DNA of 64,000 nucleotides. It comes from Nocardia testacea NBRC 100365. Lineage in GTDB: Bacteria; Actinomycetota; Actinomycetes; Mycobacteriales; Mycobacteriaceae. A model generated the notes under the pieces. That model saw only the letters and a list, made by a program, of their open reading frames with translations. It had not been told where the DNA came from and ran no database searches. The position numbers and the translations under genes were made by a program. Below are positions 1 to 7,260 of this stretch, piece after piece. Every line of letters begins with the position of its first letter. Position 1 is the first letter of the stretch. The stretch is taken from positions 46,284-110,283 of the forward strand of contig NZ_BAGJ01000170.1 in assembly GCF_000308775.1 (NCBI RefSeq), given 5' to 3'.

Positions 1-95
1 ATGGCCAGGCCGGTCGTCGGCAACTGCCGCAGGCATTCCACGAATTCCTTTTCGGCCGCGGATAGTTCCGCCCGATCGTCGACCTTCACCAGCAT
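1..95 (-). CDS. N-terminal fragment of an unidentified protein
   Basis: Reading leftwards from an ATG at 95 the frame stays open to the window edge and gives 31 residues beginning MLVKVDDRAELSAAEKEF. A weak purine-rich stretch (AGAGGTAGAG) lies just upstream. The fragment is charged and helical with no signal peptide. It is too short to assign to a family. The opposite frame over the same bases is also open but reads as arginine- and serine-rich shadow sequence. Confidence 0.5.
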   Translation of the reverse strand, partial: MLVKVDDRAELSAAEKEFVECLRQLPTTGLA

Positions 96-268
96 CGTGC
101 TCTACCTCTGCCGTGTGTCGTTGCCCCTCATGCCATTACCGACCCCCATGTCGATCATGGCCCGCCAGCCACTTTCGTACCACTCATATGACCTGCGGTT
201 CAGGCGAATCGGGAATCAGCGCCCCGGACCTGGGGACGCCGATACCCCGTGCGACACCCTCGGGAGGG

Positions 269-646
269 TCAAACCCATTGCACGAGCTGGTAGATGATGC
301 CGTTCCGATCGGTCGTCTGGAAGTAGCGCTCCCCCCATTCCTCGGTCTCGATCGGGGTGACGATCGGGGCGCCTTCCCTCTGCAGGCGCGCGTATTCGGT
401 GTCGATATCGGCCACCGTGAACACCACGAGCAGCCCGTCCCCGGCCGAGCCGGCGGCGCGTTCGGGCTTGAACGTGGACAGGCCGGTGCGCAGGTAGATG
501 AGGTTCATTCCGGCTTCGGGGTGGGCGAGCGAGACGAAACCGTCGGCCGCCATCTGCTCGGTGAAGCCGAAATGGGTGGTGACGAACTCGGCCGAGGCAG
601 CCGGGTCGGCGACGTTCAGCGAGACGGCGGATCCGGTGATTCGCAT
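269..646 (-). CDS. VOC family (glyoxalase/bleomycin-resistance fold) protein
   Basis: This 125-residue protein has the paired beta-alpha-beta-beta-beta layout of vicinal oxygen chelate proteins. The first module runs from SAVSLNVADPAASAEFV and the second from VVFTVADIDTEYARL, ending in a typical RNGIIYQLVQW strand. Family members bind or modify small hydrophobic molecules or electrophiles; the substrate cannot be told. The ATG at 646 is preferred because GGAGG lies 5 nt upstream; a longer in-frame reading adds 30 arginine-rich residues with no ribosome site. A perfect inverted repeat 20 nt upstream suggests control by a TetR-type repressor that is not encoded next to it. Confidence 0.85.
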   Translation of the reverse strand: MRITGSAVSLNVADPAASAEFVTTHFGFTEQMAADGFVSLAHPEAGMNLIYLRTGLSTFKPERAAGSAGDGLLVVFTVADIDTEYARLQREGAPIVTPIETEEWGERYFQTTDRNGIIYQLVQWV

Positions 647-665
647 TTGACCTCCGTTTTCTAAA

Positions 666-679
666 ACACCGTATGGTGT
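666..679. promoter_or_regulatory. Inverted repeat upstream of the VOC gene
   Basis: ACACC-GTAT-GGTGT is a perfect 5-bp palindrome with a 4-nt centre, 20-33 nt upstream of the VOC start. Its form resembles actinobacterial TetR operators. No regulator gene adjoins it, so the binding protein is unknown. Confidence 0.45.
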
Positions 680-818
680 ACGTAGTATTTGTACCGCACC
701 GGCCCGCGGACCGCATCGTGATCCGGCACACGCCATGAATCCGCCGGCCTCGACCGCCTTCCCGATACCGACCGGTCGCGCCCCGGCGGAACGGCACCGG
801 TGCGGCTAATCTCGTGCC

Positions 819-1673
819 ATGCCTGACGCTCGGCCCTCCGCAACACCCACGATCGCGCTGGTACTGGGCGGCGGCGGCCCGGTCGGCATCGCCTGGCTGA
901 GCGGCCTGGCCATCGGTCTACGCGACGCCGGAATAGATCTGTCGCTGGCCGACCGCATCATCGGCACCTCGGCCGGGGCAGTCGTCGGCTCGGCCCTCGC
1001 CTCCGGGATCGATATCGCCACGCTGCTGACCCCACGACCGCGCGTGGCCGAGCCGGCCCGGCACAACTACGCGCCGCTGCTGGAGATCGCCTCGCTGCTG
1101 CGCGCCGTCGACCAGGATCGCGATCTGGTACTCCAGCGGGTCGGCGAACTCGCACTGGGCGCCGACACCGGCGATCCGGCCGTGCATATCGAGCGCATCG
1201 GCTCACTCGTCGGTTTCGCCGACTGGCCCGAGCGCGATCTGCGGATCACTGCCATCGACATCGGGTCGGGGACGCTCACCGCCTGGACCAGGGACGGCGC
1301 CGCCACCCTCGCCGAGGCGCTCGCCTCGAGTACGGCGGTGCCCGGCGTATTCCCCCCGATCGAGATCGCCGGCCGGCACTATATCGACGGCGGGGTTCGC
1401 TCCACCGTCAACGCCGACCTCGCCGTCGGCCACGATGTGATCGTGATCCTGGAACCGCTGGCGCACGTGTACCCGCGCACCCGCGCCGACCGGGAGCTCG
1501 GGCCGGCCCGGGAGATCTCGGTGCGGCCGGACGAGATCGCCGTCGCCGCGTTCGGCACCGACCTGTTCGCCGATACCGCGCTCGCCCCGGCCTACGAGTC
1601 GGGTGTCCGGCAGGCGGCGACGGCAGCGGCCGAGCTGAAGGAATTCTGGCCCGCCGCACCGGCCTCCGGCTAG
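819..1673 (+). CDS. Patatin-like phospholipase family protein
   Basis: A 284-residue cytoplasmic serine lipid acyl hydrolase of the patatin/RssA group. The oxyanion-hole glycine loop GGGGPVG is at residues 17-23, the nucleophile elbow GTSAG at 49-53 (Ser51), and the catalytic Asp in the DGG motif (YIDGGVRS) near residue 189, so the Ser-Asp dyad is complete. There is no signal peptide. Substrates are likely phospholipid or acyl-ester bonds, but specificity is not predictable. Its end converges on the XRE regulator with only 7 nt between the two genes. Confidence 0.9.
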   Translation: MPDARPSATPTIALVLGGGGPVGIAWLSGLAIGLRDAGIDLSLADRIIGTSAGAVVGSALASGIDIATLLTPRPRVAEPARHNYAPLLEIASLLRAVDQDRDLVLQRVGELALGADTGDPAVHIERIGSLVGFADWPERDLRITAIDIGSGTLTAWTRDGAATLAEALASSTAVPGVFPPIEIAGRHYIDGGVRSTVNADLAVGHDVIVILEPLAHVYPRTRADRELGPAREISVRPDEIAVAAFGTDLFADTALAPAYESGVRQAATAAAELKEFWPAAPASG

Positions 1674-1680
1674 ACCCCGG

Positions 1681-2952
1681 TCAGATCACGCGAGGACCGC
1701 GGGCGGCCCGCAGACCGCTGCGCGTCTGCCCGGCACGAGCCGTCACCGGTTGGATGAGTGCCGCGTCCACACCGATTCGCTGTGCGAATTCGCCGAGGCC
1801 GGGCGTGGCCCGGTCCATACTGAGCAGATCCGCGGTCGTCGACCGGACCGACTTGTGCCGGTAGAGCTGTTCCGGAGCGAGTAGTTCGGCCTCGAGCAGC
1901 AGAGCCAGGGCGCGCTCGGGACTGCGCCGCTGCGCCCACGCCCGAGCGGTATCGATGAGCAGGCGGCCGCGCTGTCCGGGCGAGAGCCGCTCCCGGTCGA
2001 TCTTCCCGGCGAGCCTGATCGCGGTGCCGGCGTCGCCGAGTTCCACCGCGACCGCGACCTCGTGCAGGTCCACGGCGGTGGGGCCGAATTCCGTGTGGTG
2101 ATCGTCGCGGTCCCCGCCGAGACCGTCCGCTGTCGCGCGGGCGGCGGCGATCATCTCGTAGGCCTTTTCCGCCTCTTCCATACGCGCCGCGATCAGGGCG
2201 AGTTGCAGGGTCAGCGCGCCGTACACACCCGCGGCCTGCGGCTCGCCCCGGCCGATGAGCTCGCCGAGGGCCGCGCGGGCCGTTTCCGCGGTGTGTTCGG
2301 CCTGGTCGAGCCGGTGTGACCGCTGGAAGACGAGCACGAGACGAAGAGCGCCCGCCGCCACCAGCACCGGATCCCCCGCATGCTGAGCCGCGGTGATCGC
2401 ACGCTCGGCGGCGACCCAGGCGGCATCGAACTGCTGCAGATCGGCGAGTGCGACGGCGTAGGCCTGGCAGGTGTGGGCGAGCAGGGCCTCGGCGCGGCGG
2501 GAGTCGGTGTGCACGACCGCCGCGGCCAGTTCGGGAAGCAGCGATTCCAGCAGCTCCAGTAGCTCGGTGTAGTGGCCCAGCCGGGTGAACGTCCACGCCG
2601 ACTCGGCATCGCCGGCGAGGCGGTCGAGATCGGGGCCGGTGCCCGCACCGGCCGTCAACGCCCGCAGGGCGTGGTTACCGGTGAGCAGCAGACGCAACCG
2701 AACCGCGTCGGCGGGGATTTTTTCGGCCTGCGCGGTGGGCGCCGACGGCGCAAGCTCGGCGACGGGCATCTCGAGGACGTCGGCGATTCGTTCGAGTACA
2801 TCGAGCGCCTTGACCGGGCGCACACCGCGTTCCACCTGCGAGACCCAGGCTTCCGACCGCTTGATCAGCGGCGCGAAATCACGCTGCGACAGACCTTTTC
2901 GCGCCCGGTAGTAGGCGATCTTGCGGCCGATCCCGGAATCCTGGTCCGCCAT
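1681..2952 (-). CDS. XRE-family regulator with C-terminal helical (TPR-like) domain
   Basis: A 423-residue protein. Residues about 8-62 form a Cro/C1 helix-turn-helix (KGLSQRDFAPLIKRSEAWVS with recognition helix around SEAWVSQVERG). Residues about 100-400 are almost entirely amphipathic helices rich in Ala and Leu, consistent with tetratricopeptide repeats such as FDAAWVAAERAITAAQHAGD. This resembles the large actinobacterial XRE-TPR regulators and, in architecture, peptide-sensing RRNPP regulators. The ATG overlaps the stop codon of a 47-residue ORF (TGATG), implying translational coupling. An inverted repeat lies upstream of that peptide and is the likely autoregulatory site. The ligand is unknown. 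Confidence 0.85.
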   Translation of the reverse strand: MADQDSGIGRKIAYYRARKGLSQRDFAPLIKRSEAWVSQVERGVRPVKALDVLERIADVLEMPVAELAPSAPTAQAEKIPADAVRLRLLLTGNHALRALTAGAGTGPDLDRLAGDAESAWTFTRLGHYTELLELLESLLPELAAAVVHTDSRRAEALLAHTCQAYAVALADLQQFDAAWVAAERAITAAQHAGDPVLVAAGALRLVLVFQRSHRLDQAEHTAETARAALGELIGRGEPQAAGVYGALTLQLALIAARMEEAEKAYEMIAAARATADGLGGDRDDHHTEFGPTAVDLHEVAVAVELGDAGTAIRLAGKIDRERLSPGQRGRLLIDTARAWAQRRSPERALALLLEAELLAPEQLYRHKSVRSTTADLLSMDRATPGLGEFAQRIGVDAALIQPVTARAGQTRSGLRAARGPRVI

Positions 2953-3095
2953 CAGCCGAGCGCACCCGCGGCCGCGGCCGGGCGCGGCCGTGCGATGGCC
3001 CGGTGGAACGCGCGCCGCCGGCCCCCCGGCACCGGATCGAGTACCGCCGCGCCCATCGGATCGTGCATATCGAAGCGGGGCACCAGTTCTTGCAT
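2952..3095 (-). CDS. Small 47-residue peptide coupled to the XRE/TPR regulator
   Basis: The ATG at 3095 follows AAGGAG at 7-nt spacing and starts a 47-residue peptide (MQELVPRFDMHDPMGAAVLD at its N-terminus). It has an acidic/hydrophobic first half and an Arg/Ala/Pro-rich second half ending ALG. Its TGA shares one base with the regulator's ATG. There is no classical signal peptide and no membrane segment. I do not recognise a family. Its position and strong ribosome site argue that it is translated. It could be a ligand for the TPR domain, a coupling leader, or a small protein with its own role. Confidence 0.65.
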   Translation of the reverse strand: MQELVPRFDMHDPMGAAVLDPVPGGRRRAFHRAIARPRPAAAAGALG

Positions 3096-3173
3096 ATCTG
3101 GCTCCTTCGTTGCGACTCCGGCTTGTCGACCGATCGTAGGACTACAAGCTCTCCACAAATTGCTAACCAGTAT

Positions 3174-3196
3174 TTCGCTACCACTGGAGTAGCGAA
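3174..3196. promoter_or_regulatory. Inverted repeat upstream of the peptide/XRE operon
   Basis: TTCGCTAC and GTAGCGAA are perfect 8-bp arms around CACTGGA (23 bp in all), centred about 90 nt upstream of the peptide start. Its size fits an XRE-type operator, most simply autoregulation by the adjacent regulator. Confidence 0.5.
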
Positions 3197-3453
3197 TTGA
3201 TCCATTGTCTGCCCGAGTCGGGCGCAGTCGCCTCGGACCGGACCGCGCGCGGGTCCGGCGATACCGAATTCCGCTGCGGAATCCCACCCCGCGATCCGCC
3301 CGCCACTTTATCCCGCCGAGCACCCGGATAAACACGGCCGATTTCGCGCCCCGGTCCGCGCGATCGTTCCGAAACTGTTGCCGCAGCCGCCTTTCCGTCC
3401 CCGATCACCGGCCGGACATGCCCCGCCTGGCGTAACCGGCAGCGCCGCGCTAG

Positions 3454-3471
3454 TATAAGTTCAAACTTATA
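3454..3471. promoter_or_regulatory. ArsR-type operator
   Basis: TATAAGTT-CA-AACTTATA is a perfect 18-bp palindrome in an AT-rich island. It lies just before the GGGAGGA ribosome site (3474-3480) of the SRPBCC gene. It overlaps the probable -10/start region, so binding by the operon's ArsR product would block transcription. Confidence 0.65.
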
Positions 3472-3484
3472 AAGGGAGGAAGAT

Positions 3485-4141
3485 ATGGGTTTTCTCACCG
3501 ACCCCGCCGCCATCGCAGGGCTGGTCACCCGGGAGGTCCGCACCGCGGAACGACAGGGAACGGTCACCCGGATCGCGGTGGCGCGGCGCACCTACGCCAC
3601 CGAGCCGGACGACCTGTGGGAGGCACTCACCGATATCGAACGGATTCCGCGCTGGTTCCTGCCGGTCACCGGTGAGTTGACCGTCGGCGGCAGGTACCAG
3701 CTCGAAGGAAATGCCGGCGGTGTGGTCGAAGAATGTGAACGACCGAAACGGTTCGCGGTGACCTGGGAGATGGGTCCCATGGTTTCCTGGCTCGAAATCC
3801 GGCTCGAACCCGGCACCACCGGGACCACACTCGAATTGGTGCATGAAGCACCGGTCGACCCGGATATGTGGAAACAATTCGGCCCGGGTGCGGTGGGGGT
3901 CGGCTGGGACCTGGCCCTCATGGGGCTCGGCCTGCATCTGGAAACCGGCGCGGCAGTCGACCCGGTGGTGGCGGTGGAATTCCCCGCCACCACCGAGGGG
4001 TTGGAATTCGTCCGGACCGCGGCGGCCGGTTGGGCGGAGGCGGCGATCGCCGACGGTGACGACCCGGCGCAGGCCCACGCGGGCGCCGAAGCGACCACCG
4101 GCTTCTACACCGTCACCCCCGAGGAGGAGGAGCAGTCCTGA
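3485..4141 (+). CDS. SRPBCC (START/Aha1-like) domain protein
   Basis: This 218-residue cytoplasmic protein carries an Aha1/START helix-grip fold between about residues 35 and 150 (ATEPDDLWEALTDIERIPRW, then PVTGELTVGGRYQL). Such proteins bind hydrophobic ligands or act in stress responses. The start is supported by GGGAGGA 4 nt upstream. Its TGA overlaps the ATG of the following ArsR gene by one base. The pair of an ArsR repressor and an Aha1-like protein is a common actinobacterial arrangement. The palindrome upstream points to self-repression of the operon. The inducing ligand is unknown. Confidence 0.9.
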   Translation: MGFLTDPAAIAGLVTREVRTAERQGTVTRIAVARRTYATEPDDLWEALTDIERIPRWFLPVTGELTVGGRYQLEGNAGGVVEECERPKRFAVTWEMGPMVSWLEIRLEPGTTGTTLELVHEAPVDPDMWKQFGPGAVGVGWDLALMGLGLHLETGAAVDPVVAVEFPATTEGLEFVRTAAAGWAEAAIADGDDPAQAHAGAEATTGFYTVTPEEEEQS

Positions 4142-4539
4142 TGGGCCGGCCTTCCCCGGCGGGCGTGTTCGAGGCGCTCGGCGATCCGGTACGCCGCGCG
4201 ATACTGCAACTGGTCGCCGGCGGTGAAAGGTCCGCCGGCGCCCTCGTCGAGGAGATCCGCGAACACACCCAGATCTCGCAACCCGCGGTCTCCCAGCACC
4301 TCAAGGTGTTACGGGAAGCCGGCCTGGTCCGCGTGCGCTCGGAAGCCAACCGCCGGTTCTACACGCTGGAAACCGACGGGCTCGCCGCCGCCGGGGAGTG
4401 GCTCGCCGACCTCGTGGATCCGCTGGCCCGCTTCGCTCAACCCCTCGACGCCCTCGCGACCGAGATCGCCCGCGGCAAACGCGAACGCCGCGGGAAGAGC
4501 ATCGGAACGGGAACGGACCGTACGGACCGTACCGCCTGA
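4141..4539 (+). CDS. ArsR-family winged-helix repressor
   Basis: A 132-residue ArsR/SmtB-type regulator. The sequence VFEALGDPVRRAILQLVAGG starts the domain, and the recognition helix falls in ISQPAVSQHLKVLREAGLV (about residues 43-62), followed by a wing. No cysteine-rich metal-binding motif is present, so it probably senses something other than arsenic or zinc. It is co-translated with the upstream SRPBCC gene (1-nt overlap) and likely binds the palindrome at 3454-3471. The C-terminal 15 residues are basic and look disordered. Confidence 0.92.
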   Translation: MGRPSPAGVFEALGDPVRRAILQLVAGGERSAGALVEEIREHTQISQPAVSQHLKVLREAGLVRVRSEANRRFYTLETDGLAAAGEWLADLVDPLARFAQPLDALATEIARGKRERRGKSIGTGTDRTDRTA

Positions 4540-4698
4540 CGGACGCGTCTTCTCCTACACCACCGCGGCAGTTGTCCGTTCGGTGCCTGGTGAGGCGCAG
4601 CGTGTGTGGCTCCCGGAGCGACACGATCGAGCCGGGGCCGAGTCGGTCCGGCGAATCGTCGCGTGCCGAGAAGGCGCGGGGTTCAGGATCATGGGGAT

Positions 4699-4989
4699 AT
4701 GAATGCTCCTGCTCCCGGCCCGGTCTTCGACGTGATCGCGGTATTGAACGGCTCTGTGGACCTGCGCTCCTATCCGCGCCGCAACCTGGCTCTGAGCTCG
4801 CCTCCACGGGTGGAGTTCCGCACACTGGGCGACGACATCCCCGTCCTGTTCGAGCCGATCGTCCACCTGCTCAATGGTGTCGAACTGCTCGAATCCCAAG
4901 GCTGGGAGCTGATCAGCGTGGTCGAACGGAGCATCGACAGCTCGGACAGAAGGCAGTGCTGCCTGGTGGCATTCATGCGCCGCGGCTGA
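4699..4989 (+). CDS. Small conserved-type protein of unknown function (DUF4177-like tail)
   Basis: A 96-residue protein beginning MNAPAPGPVFDVIAV. Its C-terminal half (ELLESQGWELISVVERS, then CCLVAFMRR) has the short beta-hairpin pattern seen in DUF4177-like proteins, where a GWEL motif is followed by a hydrophobic strand. The ATG at 4699 is chosen because the in-frame upstream extension is arginine-rich and non-protein-like. There is no signal peptide. Function is unknown. Confidence 0.6.
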   Translation: MNAPAPGPVFDVIAVLNGSVDLRSYPRRNLALSSPPRVEFRTLGDDIPVLFEPIVHLLNGVELLESQGWELISVVERSIDSSDRRQCCLVAFMRRG

Positions 4990-5135
4990 GGTGGACCGGC
5001 CCACCGGGCAAGGCCTCTCGAGATCCGCGGCGGCGGCAGGCAGGCGCCGCGAGTCACCGAACCGCACTGTGGGTTCAACAAGACCGGCCGCGGCCTTTCC
5101 TACGCCGACCACCCGGCGCCTGATATACACCTGGG

Positions 5136-5852
5136 ATGCGAAAGTGGTTGGCAGGATCGGCAATCGCCGTGGTGGTGGTTCTGGTCCTCGCGGTCGGCGG
5201 CTATTTCCTGATGAACTCGCGGACCTTCCAGCTGGCCGGGCGGCTGGTGGACCGCGTGGAGACCACCGAGAAAGTGGTGGCCCTGACGCTGGACGACGGG
5301 CCGTCCGAACGCGCGCCCGAGGTGCTCGGTCTGCTGGCCACCGCCGGTATTCCCGCCACCTTCTATCTCAACGGCCGCGATCTGGCCGCCCGACCCGAGC
5401 TGGGCCGGGCGATCGTGGCGGGCGGTCACGAGATGGGCAATCACACCTACAACCATCGGCGGATGGTGCTCGTCTCGTCCGGCACGGTTGCCGACGAGGT
5501 GGAAGGTACCGATACCGAGATCCGGGCCGCCGGGTACCGGGGAGACATCACCTTCCGCCCGCCCTACGGCAAGAAGCTCTGGGCCCTGCCGAACTACCTC
5601 GCCGATCACGATCGCACGACGGTCACCTGGGATGTCGAACCCGAGGACGGCAACACCACCACCGAGGACATCGTGAACGCGGCCGTCGGCCAGGTGCGGC
5701 CGGGGTCGATCATCCTGCTGCACACCATGTACGCCTCCGGGGCGGCCTCGCGGGCCGCCATCGTCCCGATCGCCGCGAAACTACACGCCCAGGGCTACCG
5801 GTTCGTCACGGTCTCCGAACTGCTCGAACAGGGCGATCCCGCCCGCTCGTGA
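5136..5852 (+). CDS. Membrane-anchored polysaccharide deacetylase (NodB domain)
   Basis: This 238-residue protein has an N-terminal signal anchor (residues about 5-27, WLAGSAIAVVVVLVLAVGGY) and an extracytoplasmic NodB homology domain. Motif 1 is TLDDGPS (first catalytic Asp pair) and motif 2 is HEMGNHTYNH, which supplies the metal-binding histidines. Motif 3 appears as FRPPYGKK and motif 5 as ILLHT. These features fit a carbohydrate esterase family 4 metal-dependent N- or O-deacetylase acting on peptidoglycan or another cell-wall glycan. It appears to be a single-gene unit. Confidence 0.9.
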   Translation: MRKWLAGSAIAVVVVLVLAVGGYFLMNSRTFQLAGRLVDRVETTEKVVALTLDDGPSERAPEVLGLLATAGIPATFYLNGRDLAARPELGRAIVAGGHEMGNHTYNHRRMVLVSSGTVADEVEGTDTEIRAAGYRGDITFRPPYGKKLWALPNYLADHDRTTVTWDVEPEDGNTTTEDIVNAAVGQVRPGSIILLHTMYASGAASRAAIVPIAAKLHAQGYRFVTVSELLEQGDPARS

Positions 5853-5976
5853 CACACGCTCGGGAAAGCCGCCTGTTCGAGCGGCACACCGGCGGGTAGG
5901 TTCGGGAGCACAGCCGCGCCCCGGGAACCCGGGGCGGGCACCGCGACCGCAGAACAGTTCCACCGGAGAGGGCGAT

Positions 5977-6525
5977 GTGATGGTTTCGCAGGAGCGACCA
6001 CGGATAACCCCCGGACGCCTCCGCGAGCTGGGCCCGGTCAACTGGGCGGCCTGGCAGGTGCTCTCGCGGGCCTCGGGTACGGCCGATGCGCAGCTGTTCA
6101 GCACGCTGGGCCGGGCCGGACGGCTGTTCCGCGGCTGGCTGCACTTCTCCGGAACGCTGATGCCGGGTGGGCGGCTGCGCCGGCACGACACCGAACTGGT
6201 CATTCTGCGTGTCGCCCATCTGCGCGACTGCGCGTACGAGACCGACCACCACATCCGCCTGGGCCGGCGGGCCGGGGTGACCCCGGAGATCCTGGAGCGG
6301 ATCCGGGCCGGGGCCGACGCCGAGGGCTGGACCGACAAGCACCGTGCCCTGCTCACCGCGGTCGATCAACTGGTCCTGACCCGCGATATCGACGACGAGG
6401 CCTGGGCCCACCTGTCCACCTACTACGACGACCGTCGCCTCATCGAGATCGTGCTGCTCGTCAATCAATACGAGGGCCTGGCCGCCACCATCACCACCCT
6501 CCGTATCCGCCGCGACGACTTCTGA
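5977..6525 (+). CDS. Carboxymuconolactone decarboxylase/AhpD-like protein
   Basis: A 182-residue protein of the CMD/AhpD-like fold. The core motif RDCAYETDHHIRLGRRAGVT (about residues 77-96) has one Cys followed by the conserved His; the CxxC pair of true AhpD is absent, so peroxidase activity is uncertain. It starts with tandem GTG-ATG codons 6 nt after GGAGAGG. Together with lpdC nearby it matches, from memory, the Rv0462-Rv0464c neighbourhood of M. tuberculosis. A role in redox or aromatic/lactone chemistry is possible but not shown. Confidence 0.85.
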   Translation: MMVSQERPRITPGRLRELGPVNWAAWQVLSRASGTADAQLFSTLGRAGRLFRGWLHFSGTLMPGGRLRRHDTELVILRVAHLRDCAYETDHHIRLGRRAGVTPEILERIRAGADAEGWTDKHRALLTAVDQLVLTRDIDDEAWAHLSTYYDDRRLIEIVLLVNQYEGLAATITTLRIRRDDF

Positions 6526-6550
6526 CCGCCGCGGCACCGGACGGGTGTGG

Positions 6551-6973
6551 CTACCGGCCACCGGTGAAAGCGTCCGCGGGAACGTATATCTCGTGTCCGG
6601 AGTCGAGGCGGATGGATACGCCCTCGGGGCTCCAGCGCGCGGAGGCCAGTTCGGGGTCGCGGTTGCCGAGAATCTGGAAGTACACCGGGTGGCCGTATCC
6701 CATACCCGGGTCCCGGCCGACCACGATCACATCCGGAAGCCGCCGGTGCAGCAGCCAACTCTCCCGGCGCAGTAGACCCGCATGGTAGGTCGCACCGTCG
6801 TATGCGACGGTCCCCGGCTGGGTTTCGGTGCGCAGCACCTCGGTGCGCACCATCCGGGTATCGACGAAGACCGCGGCGAGTAAAGTCACGAACAGCAACA
6901 GAGCCGTTGGCACGCCGGCGATCCAGCGCATTCCCGGCACCCGGGGGCGGGCCGGCTCTCGTTCCGTGCTCAT
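6551..6973 (-). CDS. Single-pass membrane protein of unknown function
   Basis: A 140-residue protein beginning MSTEREPARPRVPG with one transmembrane helix at about residues 17-38 (IAGVPTALLLFVTLLAAVFV). The rest is a predicted extracytoplasmic domain of about 100 residues ending VPADAFTGGR. No cysteine, catalytic motif or known domain is visible. It converges on the AhpD-like gene with 25 nt between. I do not recognise a family. Confidence 0.7.
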   Translation of the reverse strand: MSTEREPARPRVPGMRWIAGVPTALLLFVTLLAAVFVDTRMVRTEVLRTETQPGTVAYDGATYHAGLLRRESWLLHRRLPDVIVVGRDPGMGYGHPVYFQILGNRDPELASARWSPEGVSIRLDSGHEIYVPADAFTGGR

Positions 6974-7210
6974 CGCGGGAATATATCCCGGCCGCACCTG
7001 CCGCGCAGCTGCGCTTCCGGCGGGAGGCTCGGTACTTGCGGGCCCGCAGCACATGCGGTGCGCAGACCGTCGGAACCGTCGCAATCCGCGGCTGCGCTTG
7101 CGGACATCGTGGGCACAGTCGTCCACCGCCGTACCGGGACAGCGGCATCGGGTGCGTACATCGGGAGTGCCTGCCGGCCGGCTCGATCTGCCGGGCTCCC
7201 CGGAAACGAA

Positions 7211-7247
7211 CCGGCCCGGCGCCGTGGCGAACACGACACCGGGCCGG
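7211..7247 (-). terminator. Terminator-like hairpin after lpdC
   Basis: CCGGCCCGG and CCGGGCCGG form a 9-bp GC stem around a 19-nt loop, 14 nt beyond the lpdC stop. No strong U-run follows, so termination is inferred. Confidence 0.4.
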
Positions 7248-7260
7248 GGAAACGAGTGGA

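Larger units (their letters stand above)
3096..3484. other. Divergent intergenic region of 389 bp
   Basis: This region holds the promoters of the leftward peptide/XRE operon and the rightward SRPBCC/ArsR operon. Two inverted repeats are listed separately (3174-3196 and 3454-3471). Short open frames on both strands between 3200 and 3440 lack ribosome sites and family resemblance and are not called. Confidence 0.5.
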
